From positions 1,860,001 to 1,924,000 of the forward strand of contig OZ020625.1 in the NCBI GenBank assembly GCA_963971575.1: a DNA stretch of 64,000 nucleotides, written 5' to 3'. Positions 33,401 to 48,900 of the stretch are shown piece by piece. Each line of letters starts with the position of its first letter. The first letter of the stretch is position 1. The position numbers and the translations under genes are program-made. This DNA is from Liopterus haemorrhoidalis. Its lineage: Eukaryota > Arthropoda > Insecta > Coleoptera > Dytiscidae. The notes beneath the pieces were generated by a model. That model worked only from the letters and a program-made list of their open reading frames with translations, was not told where the DNA came from and ran no database searches.

Positions 33401-36400
33401 TCGGTATGATCACAATACCTCCCTTATATATGTTGGCGGTCGGTAAAAACTGATTGTTGTTAATAAATTGATTCTGCTGTTTCTATTTTTAGCTACGTTA
33501 TCAATCGAAGAGATATGTAGTAGTGATAGCGGGAAATTTTTGTTATGGTATACGCAGAAAAATACATGAAATATTTCCAAAAATGAGCTTGTACAGTCTA
33601 TTCCAAACGTTTAGGCGGAACCAACAGAATTTTTTATTTTTGTAAGTTGTCATGAGCACTTTTTTTATGGTTTGAAGTAGGCTTTTGCTAAACAAAATTA
33701 TCAAAAGCATCAATTAATCTGTAAAAGTAACTAGAATTGAAAATCTAGTTCCGCCTAAACCAAAGAAACAGACTTTATGAAGTAGTGAGTATGAATTCCT
33801 TACTTTTCTGTTATTTCTGATGAGTAAAAATATATTATTTTTATTTTATATAACATTATATATTACAAAGTGAAAGTTACCAGTCTGTAACCATTGTCTT
33901 ACGTAAGATAAGACAACTTAGTAGCATTCATTTTTAGGGTTTTGTAGGTATGAGCAAAAAATTGTAGTGAAGTGTGAATTTTCACACATTTCAGGGTTTT
34001 GTAGGTATATAATAAGTATAAGAAGCCAACATTATACTGGATGTCTACGAAAATTTGTTCTATAATAATATCAAAATCAACAGATTTTTGATAATCATTT
34101 TTATTCGTTATTTGAGTATGAAGAGCTTCCATTAAATTTTTTACATAAAATATAAATAATTTGCTAAAAATCCCAGCGATTTTTTCTGCATTTGCTTCGT
34201 ATTCAAGTCTTTATTCAATTAATAAGAAATTTATTGTTAAAAGTCTTAATTACCGACCGCCAACATATATAAGGGAGGTATTGTGATCATACCGATTTTG
34301 ACATTTCGAGATTTCGATGGATTTGGATGGAAATTATTGAAATGTGTTTTATAAATTATTAAAATTCCGATTGACATTATAAATATCAATTTAGATAACT
34401 ATGAAAACTACTTGACATATAAAAAATTATTATAAAATAGATAAAAAAAATCAGCTGTGGCCACCACAGGACCGACCTCCATTACAAAGTACTTGCATAA
34501 AATACATTCTAGCAGCAGAGTAGAAATAACTTGGCCTAATATTTTCTAACAGAGATATTATTTATCATGACCATGGAAACGTTACATATAAATATGAAAA
34601 AATTGAGACTTTTAAAAAGAAAAATTTTACCGAAATTAAGCGAAATTTTTCGTTTTATCAAAAAACGTCTCAAATAAAAGTTATTAGTTATTGCTTTTAT
34701 AGCAACTTTTGTTCAATACATTTTTTCGAAATATTTTAGTGTGATCAACAGACAGACCGACAGACATCATGGTAAAAATAGTCAAAACGTTATGTAGGGA
34801 CCTCATTCGTGGAGATCCATCGAGATCTCGAAACGTCAAAATTGGTATGATCACAATACCTCCCTTATATATGTTGGCGGTCGGTAATTATTATAAAATA
34901 AATAAAAATAATCAGAACATAAAAATATATTTTGTAATATATATTAAGTAAAATTCTTTTATAATGTTAACAGTAGGACTCATTATTAACAACAGAATTG
35001 AGGTACCTACATAACGTTTTGATTATTTTTAGCATGATGTCTGTCTGTCTGTTGATCTGTCTGTCGGTCTGTGTACATGTGCAGAGAAAATTCGGCTAAA
35101 AGGATTTTTATGAAACTGCATATTAAGCTTTTGACATCAATGGCACGAGTTGATCAACTTTTGGTAAAAATCGGTTAACTAGTTTGTCTGTCTGTCTTTT
35201 GGTAAAAATCGGTTAACTAGAAATAGGAGTTTACTCGTGTTGATTTTAAGATTTTTGCGAATATTCCACAACAGAGAAATATTTCGAAAAAAAGTATTTA
35301 ACAAAAGTTGCTATTAAAGCAATAACTAACAACTTTTATTTGAGATATTTTTTGATAAAGCAGCTTAAATTAAACAAGTACTTTGTGATGGCGGTCGGTC
35401 CGGTCCTGTGGTGGACACAGCTGATTTTTTTTTAATTTTTGAAACGTATTTCCCACTATTAACAATGTTATTTGTTTTATAAGTATTTCATTACTAGTGT
35501 AGCGTTATGTTCTACTGGTTTATGTTTACTCGGACGTTTACTCGCCCACGACTTAACTCGTCGCCGAGTAGCTAGTAAACTCGCCCATTGAACCCATAAT
35601 AACCAAAGTGTGAATATATTTTATTTGGTCATTCTGTACATATAACTTGAATGCTCTCAAATTTTTATTACTAGATTGCTCGTTTTGTAAACAAGATATT
35701 TTCAATAAATTTAGGTTCAGCAATACGTAGTGAGACTTAGAAACAGTGGCGCACCCAGGAATTTTTGTTGGGGGCGGCCGGAAGACAAAATTATTTTAGA
35801 CTTCTAAATTTCAAGTGATGATCTAAAAAAAAAGGTCCTCACTTCGGAAATACAAGTGACGACAAAAAAAAAGATCCCCATATCAATTTGTGCCCCCCCC
35901 GCTGGGTGCGCCACTGGCTCTGTTCGTAGAGTCATTTTCAACGGTTTATTATCGTCAAACGCAAGCACAGAATTTGCAGAAATGCGTTAAAATAACTGCG
36001 CTTGTTTCTGTCTATAATATACAGTTAGAAATGGCCCTACGAACAGGGCTATTACTTTAATTTCCTTTATTGTAGCAATAGTTATTTTAAAATTGTTGTT
36101 GTCTCTCTCTTACCCATTGGAACTGGTATATCTCCATCTTTCTACACACAGCATCCCTAGACAATAAGTTTCAGGAGAAAATCCCATCCCAATTAGACCC
36201 AAAAGTTCCTTTTTAAAGACACATTCAAATAATTTTTAAACATTTATTGAAAAAACACATTTTTTAAATTGTTGTTGTCTCTCATCTCTCTTTTACACAC
36301 AGCAACCTAGGACTAATTTTTAATGGTAAAAGCAAAAAAAAACATGCCAACAATTCCCAAAAGTTCCTTTTTAGTGATACAAACCTAATAGCTTTTTTAA

Positions 36401-39400
36401 TTTTTACAAAAAAAAAAAACATTTGTAGATGTTGTCTCTTTCTAACACACGGCAGCTGGGCTCGCTCCATCTCTCTCCAACACATTGTTTACTTACCATT
36501 AAAAATATTACAAGTATAAATTTACAAACAAATAAAAATATTTTCCCCAAAAATCTCCCAAAAGCACAATTTTACACAATACATACATATTTTTTAGGAT
36601 TTATTTAAAAATATTACCATTTTTCTGAAAATGTTTTCGTCTCTCTCTAACACATGTCTCCAGAGCTTGTTTCATCTCTCTCCTACACACAGTAACCCCG
36701 GACCTGTAAAAACTACAAAAAATTACAAAATCCAGAAACCAAACTCGATCAGCAGTTAAAAAATGCCTTAACTGAAACGTGTACACATTTTAAATTTCTT
36801 AAATCACCTCCAGAGTTGAAATATTAATTTTCTAAAACGCGAAATTCTACTTGCTCAGAAACACTATTTTGTTATACTCATATTTTTTGACAAACACTCG
36901 ACTAAGGTGAAATAATTACCCAAAAAGTTTCTACAGGAGTTAATTTAAACGTTTTTATTATTTTTTATATTCGATGTTACCTTTTTACTAGTTTTTTCAA
37001 TAAAAATGTATCACAAAAGGCGATATGTCAACTGCTTGGCCATTGTTGCGATACTAACGCCACAACGGCGGGCCGCGAACTAAACAACGAATTGAGGTAT
37101 ATGCAAAAATGTTTAAAAATTAATATTTCAAAAAGCTTTTAGAATTAAGAAATAAAATTTTTAGGGGGCACTCAGTAGGGTTTTATCTATTTACTGTAAA
37201 AATTTCTTTTCTTAATTCACCATAGTTCTGGACTAATAAAATTCGATATCGGGGGAATACACAAAAAATTAATAAACCCAGAGATTACAAGTGAAATTGG
37301 GCAGAAAAATTATAAATATACGATATTTTATAATAATTATTACCACTTACAAACATATGTAGCCTGAAAACCTTTATTTGAACAAAAATATATTTTTACC
37401 AATATTATGCTGTCTCTCTCCAATACATGGAAGATGGCCTCCATCTCTCTCTTACACGTAAAAAAAAAATTGTTACAAAAAACAAAAAAATAAACAAAAT
37501 ACATCAACAAAACAGTGTCAAGGGGTAAAAAATGTGTTAAATAAGACGTGTATACCTTCCAAATTTCTTAAATCAGCTCCAGAGTTGAAATATTAATTTT
37601 CTAAAATGCGAAATTCTGCTTACTGAGAGACGCTATTTTGTTATACTCATATTTTTTCACAAACACTCGACTAGGATGAAATAATTATTTAAAAACTTTC
37701 TTAAGGTATTAACTTAATTGTTTTTAATGTTTTTTGAATTCGATGGCAACTTTTTACTAGTTTTTTCAATAAAAATTTAGCGTAAAACACGATATGTCAA
37801 CTGCTTGGCCATTGTTGTAACACAGCGCTACGAGCTACAACGGCAGAACCTCCAACTAAACAGCGAATTGGGATATATGGAAATATACTTAAAAATTAGC
37901 ATTTCAAAAACCTTTTAGAATTAAGAAATTAAATTTTTAGGGGACATTCAGTAGGGTTCCAACTATTTACTGTCCAAATTTCATTACTTAATTCAACATA
38001 GTTCTGGAGTAATAAAATTTTATATCAAGGGAATACACAAAAATTTAATAAACCCTTTCCAATAAAGCTGATACCATGGTCATTACAACGATTTTTATGT
38101 GTTTTATTTCATTTTAAAGTTCTATACCTCTCAAAAAAACACCCGTTACACAGAAACTGTTTCAATTTCGATGTACAGTTAACACAAAATATAATGGATA
38201 TTATAATTATTCTTGGTCTATTAATTTGGCAAGGTCTCAAATTTGGGTCACAGAAAGTACTGAAAAATGTCGCGAAATTTCAGATATAACTTTCATTTAT
38301 AGAAAATTAAAAATGATTACGAAATATTGTAAGTTTTATTTGTACTAGTGTTGGATAGGTCATGGTGTATAAATATTTAAATACAGAGGTCATTTAGTAC
38401 AAAAGATATTCTTCGACCTTCAAATATAAAAAAAAATAATGGTCATTAAATTGTTTAATAATTGCATTGGCGTACGGGACAATGTTAGTTATTTTGAAAG
38501 CTTTAAATAACTTTTTACCGACTGTCCCATATAAAGAGGGAGGTATTGTAATCATACCTATTTTGTTTTTTTGACTGATCCCTTTTTAGTTTTTTACTGA
38601 TAAACACGAATTAGGCTTTTTGAAACACGAATCAACTGTTTTTAACTGTCGGTCTGTGGATACGTATAAAATGAAAAACAGAATGAATAATAATACAGTG
38701 AATTTATTTTTTAATGCAACAGGTACTATGTCATTACCATGGATACAGTTTTTGACAGCAATATAAATCGTGTTCATTTTCATTTGCAACATAGACAATT
38801 AGTGTGTATACTTTTGCTCATTGCTGATTTAAAAATTAATCAACATGTATACAGATGAAGAAAAAATAATGATGGTAACTTGGTATAACTCCCAAATGAG
38901 TTTAAGAGAAGTTTCTGCTGTATTTAGTGCAACTTATCCAGATCGGTCAATACCAAATCTCTCTACAATTTCAAGACTAGTTAATAAATTTCATCGCGAA
39001 GGATGTCTTAAGTCAAACAATAATAAAAAAAGAACAACATCCCACGTGCTTACAGAAGAGGAGCAGTTGGAAATATTATTACAAGTGGAAGAAAACAATC
39101 AAAATACTTTAAGATCAATTGCACAAACCGTTGGTGTCAGTATTGGATCTGTTTTTAACTTCTTAAGTTTCGATCATACAAATTTCAAAATCATCAAGAA
39201 TTGTTAGTAAGGGACGAAGCAGTACGTATGGATTTTTGTTTTGAAATGTTTGAAAAAATTAATTCCGACCCAACAATGCTTTAAAGAATTTTATTTACTG
39301 ACGAAGCAACGTTTACTCTAAATGGTGAAGTGCACAAAATTTTAGGTACTGGAGTCGAGAAAATTTACATTTGTTTCATTCCTCCCGAACTCAAAGGCCA

Positions 39401-42400
39401 CAAAAATTAAATGTTTGGGCAGGGATAATAGGAACCAATATTATGCCTTTTTTTATTGACGGTAACCTTAATGCCGCAAAATATCTAGCCCTTTTGCAGA
39501 ATCAAATATTACCAGCGTTGCGAAACCTGAATATTAATGGACAAGTATGGTTTCAACATGATGGCGCACAAGTCCATTATTCTAGAATAGTTAAAGAATA
39601 TTTACATAGAACTTTCCCAAATAGCTGGATTGGAAGAGGAGGACCGATGAATTGGCCAGCGAGATCTCCGGATTTGGCACCCAATGATTTTTTTTATTGG
39701 GGATATTTAAAGGCCAAAGTATATAATGGAGAACTTAGGGATGTTGCTGAACTGCAAAATTGTTCAAGCATCCAACAGTATACCTCAAGCGCAATTGCTG
39801 AATGTTTTGAATCATTTTTATGATCGCTTAACATTTTGTATGCAAGTAAACGGAGAAACTTTTGAACATTTATTATAAGTTTTTATTAGTTATTTATTTA
39901 TTATTATTTTTTTATTTGTATTTTCAATAAAATATTTTGTTTTTGCTAGTAATTATGGTTTCTATGTTGCAAATGAAAATGAACACGATTTATATTGCTG
40001 TCAAAAACTGTATTTATGGTTATGACATAGTAATGTTGCATTAAAAAATAAATTCACTGTATAAATACATACAGTTCGGTCTGCCTGAATTTTACTTGGG
40101 TCGGGCTGAAATGATTTTGACACCCCTGAAATAAATTAGAATTATAGGAGAAACCGAAAACTTTGGAGACAATAGCTTGTTTTTTTTTGTTGTTCAGTAT
40201 TTCCAGTTATTTTTAAATATTGACAAAAACTGAAAGACTTCTTAGAATCGATTAATAAATTACTTTCTAAAAAGATTCCGGACTTGGTTACGAATCGTTT
40301 ATTATGTTTCTTGAAAATAACGTCATCGATATTAACCCATATTTCTTTGTTTCTATAAACACAAAGGCTAATTCGTCCTTGAGGATTAATAAGTTTGTTT
40401 TCATAATTAGTTTCAAATTTAACTAAGTATTATCATAAGAATAATATAGGTAGAGTTAAACTGTGTGCACTCTAAATTAGTAGCTCTAAAATTAGTTAAC
40501 TTATACACTGTGCGTTGTGGATAAATTTAATAGATAGTTTTAACGTTTAATAACAGCGTTCACAGCTATGAAAATACATAATACGTACTGTGTTCACTGT
40601 ATTTTGATTCTGTATTGATTCTGTGTGAAGTCTTGCACCTTATTTTAGTGTGTACTATTTTTAATCCGATGGTAATTGGCATAATACGTACAAGCCCCTA
40701 CCATCCCCTACTCTACTCTACAGCCCCTACCATCACCCTGAGTCTGTTCAAATTTTCAAACAGTCTTTTTATCTTATTTATTTGTGTTTGTCTGTGCAAG
40801 ATTTCTTTTATTGAGTATGCGTAATTTTATTGATTTTATCTATTTATTAATTGTTTAATTTATTGTTTTTAATATGTAGTGTAGTCATTTAGATGGGCTG
40901 CGTTAGGCGCAAATAGCCTTTGTTGCTGTGCGCCAAAAATTTTAACTAACTAACTATTTCGTGTCTTTTTTTTATCGGAGTTTTTTTCTTGTTTCAGGCG
41001 TTATGCAAGCGACGCACACAAGCGGAGCGAAGTGGGAGAAGAGGTACAGCCCAAGTTTTAGAGAAGAAGGAGGCCGTACCAAAATTAACGGCTCCAAAAG
41101 GAAACGGGACGATGTTTTAAAGTGAGTATTATTAAGTAATTGATTCAAGTAACTTATTCATTATTGTATTGACGTGTTTTATAATACCAAGCCTAAGAAA
41201 ATTATTATTTTTGCGATGTCAAAACAAAAATTATTCAATTATACCACAGTGGCAAGAAGTGGCTTTTAACGCTGCCACCAAAAGTCAAACCAGGATTTAG
41301 AAATGAAATTGCACAAATTATAATTCATATAAAAAACAAAACTAATTGATACCATAACACTTAAAAATAAATATAAGTAAATAAATAATTAAAAAATAAA
41401 AACATTTACGATAAATTGGAATTTTGGAATTCGAAATCTTACGATGTATTTCATCATAAGATTCTTTTTTGAGTTTCTTATCTTATCAAAATTATTGACA
41501 ACACATTTTTTTACCGACAAAAAATCCTTGATTTTAAAAAAAATATAATGCGCACATCTAAATTTCGAAAACTAAAGCATTCCAGTATATTCTCAAATTG
41601 TGATAAAATTAACTGCAAAAATATTCAATAAAGTAATTATAATTTTAAGAAGAACATGGAAAGATTGAATTTTAAAGAGGCAGCAAGAATAAGGATAAAT
41701 AGTAAGAAACAAGGACTATGACACAAAATAGAAAAAAGTGGCAAGAAATGCTACCAAATACAGTCAGTGCTCCCTTAACGTACATCCGCTTAACGTACGT
41801 TCATGTACGTGTTCATGTACGATCATGTACGATGATACGTACATGATTAATTACGGATCCTATGTTCGTACGAACGTACATCGCGTAACATGAAAATGTC
41901 GCTTATGTACGAACGTACACATTGTCCGCGCGAACGTACATCGCGTCACACGAAAACGTCGTTTTCGCATTTGATATGGCAACTTTATGGTTAAAATAAA
42001 AAATTGATGTGAAGTGTGAATATTCACACATTTCAGGATTTCGCAGGTATATAATAAGTGAAGGCGGTATGCTGAGTGTGTAGGACAAATTTTACTTTGT
42101 AGTAATCACGGCAAAATGAACGATCTTTTTAAAATAATTTATCGTCTGTTAATCATATAATAAGACTGGTTATTAAATTTACGCTCTTAAAAATTAAATA
42201 CAACATTTGTCAAAATATTACTAGAATTTTGACAAAATAATTTCAACATAATAAAAATGCAAAAAAAAAACAGAAAAAATAAAATTCACTCCGTACTCGA
42301 ACTCGAAACCCTTCGTTTCCAGCGCATTTTAGCTTACGACACCAGTGCTCTAACCCATTGCGCTATCGCACGCCTTGCATGTGAGTGTCTTACATTGGTA

Positions 42401-42863
42401 TAACTTTTGTACTTTGTGAACCAAAAACCACAAAAAATGCGTTATTTTTCAAAAACATAATCTGATCAAAAATTCCTGTTGTACTATTTCGGTTCACAGC
42501 AATATACATTACTTAGAATTTTTTTAGATTTTTAGTTTAAACCATCTGGGCTACAGAGTGTGGGACAAAATTTTTTTTGCACATTTTTGGCAAAAATCGC
42601 ATCAAAATAATTTATTTTGCAAAAATAAAACTTTGATCGTTAATCCACGTACTAAGGGCTTTCTTTTGATACCCTACTCAGAATTTAAAAAAAATATTTT
42701 TGTTTTCGATGAGCACATATTTGTTTATATTTTTAGGGGGGTATGTTTTTTAGATGTTTTAGTATTTTTCCTATGTGCGGGTCAAAGAGTTGTATAAGCA
42801 TGCCAAATTTCAACTCTCTAGGTTTAGCCGTTTGGCTACAATTTTTACCGGACAGACAGACAG

Positions 42864-42921
<58 letters not shown>

Positions 42922-45900
42922 GACAAAATGACGGTATAAGGGTTTTTTGGTCATACCTACAAAACCCTAAAAAAGGGAAAAGAAATAGCACACAATGTAT
43001 AATGTAATACTTAATAATACTTGTGAATTTTACGTTTTACACACATCAATTAATTGAATGTCAACTTTTTCAATTAATTGATCAATTAATTGAATCGTGT
43101 AAAACCCACTTAAGAGGAAATTTTATTTTCAATAGTTTGCACCTTTGAAACTGTATGTCATATTGGTATTAAAAAATCAGCTGTGGCCACCACTGGAGTG
43201 ACCGCCATCATAAAGTACTTGCATAAAATACATTCTAGCAACAGAGTAGAAATAACTTGGCCTAATATTATCTAACAGAGATATTATTTATCATGACTAT
43301 GGAAACGTTACATATAAGTATGAAAAAATAGATATAATTATTATTAATCCGTCTCAATTTGTAATACGAAACTAGGCATATTACATAGGTAATATTTGTC
43401 TAATTTGATATTTCTTTTCCAGAATGAAGGTGCATAGAAATGGCAATCCATCTGAAGTATTAAAATCGATTTCACAAATCGACAATACAAATAAGCAATA
43501 TTTTTTATTATTAGAAAATATAACGTCTCAGTATTCAAAACCTTGTATACTTGATTTGAAAATGGGTACAAGGCAACATGGCGACGACGCTTCAGCTGAA
43601 AAAAAATCAAAACAAATAGCCAAATGTGCTGCTAGTACTTCAGCATCTCTAGGAGTTAGATTATGTGGAATGCAGGTACGTGTCTTTTCATTATTTCAAA
43701 CGGGAATTGCTATTTTTGGTTCAATTTGGTTTAATTTAGCTTCGTTATATTGGTGGAAAAGTTCCTCCCGTTTTTTTAACAAAAATTGAAACATTTTATT
43801 TACTAAAAGTTAAGTTTAATCAATATACAGACTGCGGCCAAGATTATTAAAGTAAAGGTTATCTCGTAACTTGTAGTGGTGGGGGTAAATAGTGAAGTTA
43901 TACGTCTTCTCTATGTCAACGGGACGTCAGTCTTTGTTTATCGTATATGTTATATGCACATGAATTTTGTCTATAAATTTAAAAATATCGTCTATTTTTT
44001 TGATTTTTTACTGGTTTTATTTTTTTTTTTAGTGTGATGTAATGTTTTAAATTATATATTATTAATGTTAACTTATTAGTGTTAAAATTACTGGAACAAT
44101 ATGTAGTGTTGCTACTTGCAAGTCTAATGCATCATTTTCATGGTAGTGTCAAAGGCGCGACAGGGGTGAGAGGCGTGGTGTTATATTTACAAGTTCGAAT
44201 TTCATGGTGGGGTTAGAGGCGTGATAAGTGCGCGTTTTCGGTTTTGACAACATTTGTATCTAACCCAAATCTAACCTAAAAGTTTATACAAGTATTTGGA
44301 GTAAACGGTTATTCAATTTCATTAAATATGTCGTCAAATCGAAGGAGACGTCTAGCTCTTTTTTATGTATATTTAGACTTATTGCGATATGAAGAAAAGC
44401 GATGGTGGGTACGTCCCATATATACATAGAAACAGAAGGCAACAAGAAGATTATTTTAACTTGTTGCAAGAAATGATACACAAAAAACGCAAACAGTTAC
44501 TTCAATTACAATAAAAGAATATAATACACATTTTTTTTACTTGACATCACAGTTTAGAATGAAGATTCTGTTGGCCCCTGCTTGGGGTGTATTATTAGTA
44601 TACCCACTGCATGACATTTCTGCAGACCAGATATTTGAAACCGAATCCATAATAATAAATTTTATGACTGCCGACAACATTGTAAAAGTCGCTATTTCGC
44701 TACATCAATTTACGTTTTTAAATTTCTTTTTAAAAAATTAATATAAGTGTCTCGCTAAAGATCTCACCATTCCGAAAAAAATATATTTGTTTCTATGGTT
44801 TCGACGGTGCGGCCAGCGCTAGAGTTGAAATTTCTGAACTTGCGACACCGCGCTTGTAACACCGCGCTTACGACACCATGGTACGGGTTTTTTTTTAAAT
44901 AGAGCGATCCTATTGGTTGAATTTCTTGTTCCACGCTTCCAACACCAGAATGAAAATGATACATAACTCTGTGAAAGCGAATAAAAGTGGAGAACAAATA
45001 TCTTTTTTCGCGTTTCCAAGGGATAGAAAAATTAAAAATGAATGGATACGAAGATGCCACAGATCGTTTTGACCCAGAAAATAAGAAAATTTGTAGTAAA
45101 CATTTTAAACATGATAAACAAATAAGATTTGTTTTCTTATAAACAATTTTTATTGTATAATCTTTTCTGTTAAAATAGTTTTGTTTATAAATGAAATATT
45201 TTAGTATTTAAGTAAATAAAGAAACCGCGTATAACTAAACCGCGAATAACGAAACCGCGAATGATGAAACCGCTAATAATTAAAATGATTCTCTACTTTT
45301 GACTTATATTTTTTATGCGGATATTTATTATCTAATTCCAATATTGAAAGAGATCTTATTTTGAAATATTTTTTTAAGGTCCATCGAGTAACATGTGATC
45401 AATATATAAAAAGGGATAAATATTGGGGGCGTGAATTAAATGAAGAAAAATTCAAAGATGCCCTTTATCAATTTTTTCACAATGGATATGGTATTAGGAA
45501 AAATGTTATAAATAAAGTTCTAACTAAATTAGAACAACTTAGAAGAGTTATAGAAAAACAAAGTAGTTACAGATTTTATTCATGGTGAGTATGCGCTAAT
45601 AGCCTATAATAGTTTGTGGGATGTTATGGGATGTAAAAGATCAATGTTAAAATTTGTAGTGCTTTTTTATACACAGGATGTCCCAGCCAAATGGCTCGCC
45701 ATTGCTATCTTTGTTAATATTATAGATAGAGATTCGATTAAATGGACAAAGTTTGAGTATTTTACATAGGAAATATCATGACAGACTCAAAAATATTTTT
45801 GTATGTTTCGTTGACCAGATATTTTGGAAACAATTTTTTTTTAAATGGAATACCCTGTATATTGTTAGGCCTTTGGAACAATGATTTTTTTGCCTTACGA

Positions 45901-48900
45901 TGTGTACGATTAAAAACTTACATATAATAAAAACAAAAGTAAAAATTACCAAGTATTTTGGTTACAAATATTGTTCGAATAAATATCTATTATTGTTTAA
46001 ACACAATCTTATTCTTTATTTTATGTTTCGCATTACATTGCGTAATATATTTTTAGATATTTTGCTGCAAGCAAGAGATATTTAATTTTTTAGTTCATCT
46101 AAATTATTAATTGGATCTCTATAGACTGTATTTTTCAGAAATCCCCAAACAAAAAATCTAAAGATGTTAAATCAGGAGATCTAGGAGGCCAGATCCATTT
46201 ATACCTTTTTTTTATGAAATCTTATATTAATTTCTTTTCCAGTTCTCTACTAATAGTCTATGAAGGAGACACTTCGGTAACGTTGAATCACCATACGTCC
46301 GATTCCAACCATTTTTGTCAGGATGAAGTAGAAGACTGTCCTAGCAGTAGTACGAGAGACGCACCTTGTTGTTATGATGCGGATACTAGTAATAGTAGTA
46401 CAGACTTTAATCTTAGTCAAGATGAAGTTAGTCAAGATTCGCATCATAGAGGTAAGTAAAATCATTCATTAAAAAATCATTTTTTTAAGGATTTTCTCGG
46501 TTTAATTTAAAAGTGTTATATATCATTTTAAAGCCCTTTCTTTGCTCTTTCTTCTGTTTTTTTGCTTTTTTAAATACCTCTTTTAGTTTCCAAATTATGA
46601 CCATTTAAATAAAAACTGAACTATTATTTTTTTAAAATTTTTTTTGGGGTTCTGCATACAAAATAGTTTTTTTGGACGATTCTATGCAATTAATTTAAAA
46701 GTATTATATATTATTTTAAAGCCCTTTCTTTGCTCTTTCTTTTGGTTTTTTGTTTTTTTAAATACCTTTTTTCGTTTTTAAATTATGACCATTTAAATAA
46801 AAACTGAACTATTAAATTTTTTGGGGTTCTGCATATAAAATAGTTTTTTCGGGCGATTCTATACAATTAATTTAAAAGTATTATATATCATTTTGAAGCC
46901 CTTCTTTTACACTTTCTTTTGGCTTTTTACTTTTTAAATACCTTTTTTCGTTTTTATACTATGACCATTTAAATAAAAAATTACTTATTAAATTTTTAAG
47001 GGTTAATTTTAATTTTTGAGGTATTCTATGCAACTAATTTAAAAGTATTATATATCATTTTAAAGCCCTTTCTTTGTTCTTTCTTTTGATTTTTTGATTT
47101 TTTAAATACCCTTTTTCATTTTTAAATTATGACCATTTAAATCAAAAATGACCTATTAAAATAATTTGATTTTTCTTGGGTCTCGCGTAAATAATAGTTA
47201 TTTTGAGCGATTCTATACAACTAATTTAAAAGTATTATATATCATTTTAAAGCCCTCGTTTTTCTCTTTATTTTGATGTTTTATTTTTATAAATACCATT
47301 TTTCGTTTTTAAATGATGATCATTTAAATAAAAAACTGACCTAATAAATTTTTTAGGGTCCCTTGTAAAAAATAGTTTTTTAAGGCGATTCTGTGCGGCT
47401 AATTTAAAAATAATATATCATTTTAAAGGTCTTTCTTTGCTCTTTCTTTTATTTTTTTACTTTTTTAGATACCTTTTTCCGTTTTTGAGTTATGGGTCAT
47501 TAAAAAATTGCAAACAGTTTTTGACGGTATTTAGAAAATAATTTATTTTGACAAACTTTCCATTTTTAATTTAAATAATTTATACATCATTTTATAGCCC
47601 TTTCTTTTCTCTATCTTCTGGTAATTTATTTATTTAAATATTTTTTTCTGTTTTTGAGTTGTGTATCCCTTGAAAGCCCTTTTCTTTCTCTTTCTTTTGA
47701 TATTTTATTTATTTAAATATGTTTTTCCATTTTTGAGTTATGACCCTTTAAAAAGAAATGTAGTTTTTTAAGATCTCACCAAAAAAATAATGTTTTTAAG
47801 CGATTCTATGAAATCAATTTAAAAGTACTATACATCATTTGAAAGCCCTTTTCTTTCTCTTTCTTTTGGTATGTTATTTATTTAAATATCTTTTTCCGTT
47901 TTTGAGTTATGACCCTTTAAAAAAATATATGAAATATTTTAGTATCTCGCGTAAGAAATATTTTTTAAAGCGATTTTATACAACTAATTTAAAAGTACTA
48001 TATATCATTTTAAAGCCCTTTTCTTGCTCTTTCTTTTGGTTTTTTATTCATTTAAATACCTTTTACCGTTTTCGACTTATGAGCCATAATAAAAATAAAA
48101 TAGTTACGTAAAATAATTTATTTTTGGGCTTTTATCTGTAACAATTTTCAAAGTTTTATATATCATTTTAAAGCCCAAAAATTGCTCTTTCTTCTGGTTT
48201 TTTGTTTGTCTAAATATCTTTTTTTATTTTTGAGTTATTACTAATTAAATTTTGAAAAAAATGTTTGACGGTGTCTGGAAAAATATCTAAATAATCATTT
48301 AATAAACCGTTTAAACGAAGGTTTTTTGTCATGGAAAATGTTAAGGTCATTAAAAAACAAGCCAATGCAACAGCTGATCTAACAGAATTAACATTTTTAA
48401 AACTATTGATGTACTCTGATATTGTATATAACCTTGCAAGCTGAAAAACATCGTAAAATATTAATGCTTCACGTGCCATATTTGCTAACAGAATCAGAAG
48501 GTCAAAAACTACTTCCGTATTTTGATTATACTTCGTTCATTAACTTCAAAATTATGCACAATATTTACTAACACCTCGTTAGAGACTACTTGCATTATGG
48601 CTATCGAAAACCAAATGTTTTGTCCTAAATAACTTCGAAACGAAAAGAGATATTTAAATAAACAAAAAAATAAATTAAAGAGCAAGTCTTGGGCTTTAAA
48701 ATGATGTATATAAAATATATATTAGCTACAGGCTAAATGTCAAAACAGAATTTTTGTTCGAGACTTGCGCAAATGAGATGCAAAATTGTTTTTGGTAATT
48801 TTTCGAAACCCTTCAGGACTAGGGGGTCTAAATTAGAGGTGGAGGGTCTTTAGACTAAGGACTATTAACACACCAAATTTTATTAAAATCGCTTTATTTT

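Noticed and set aside
46250..46465. Minus-strand open frame opposite IP6K exon 6
   Set aside because: Antisense shadow of a well-supported exon.
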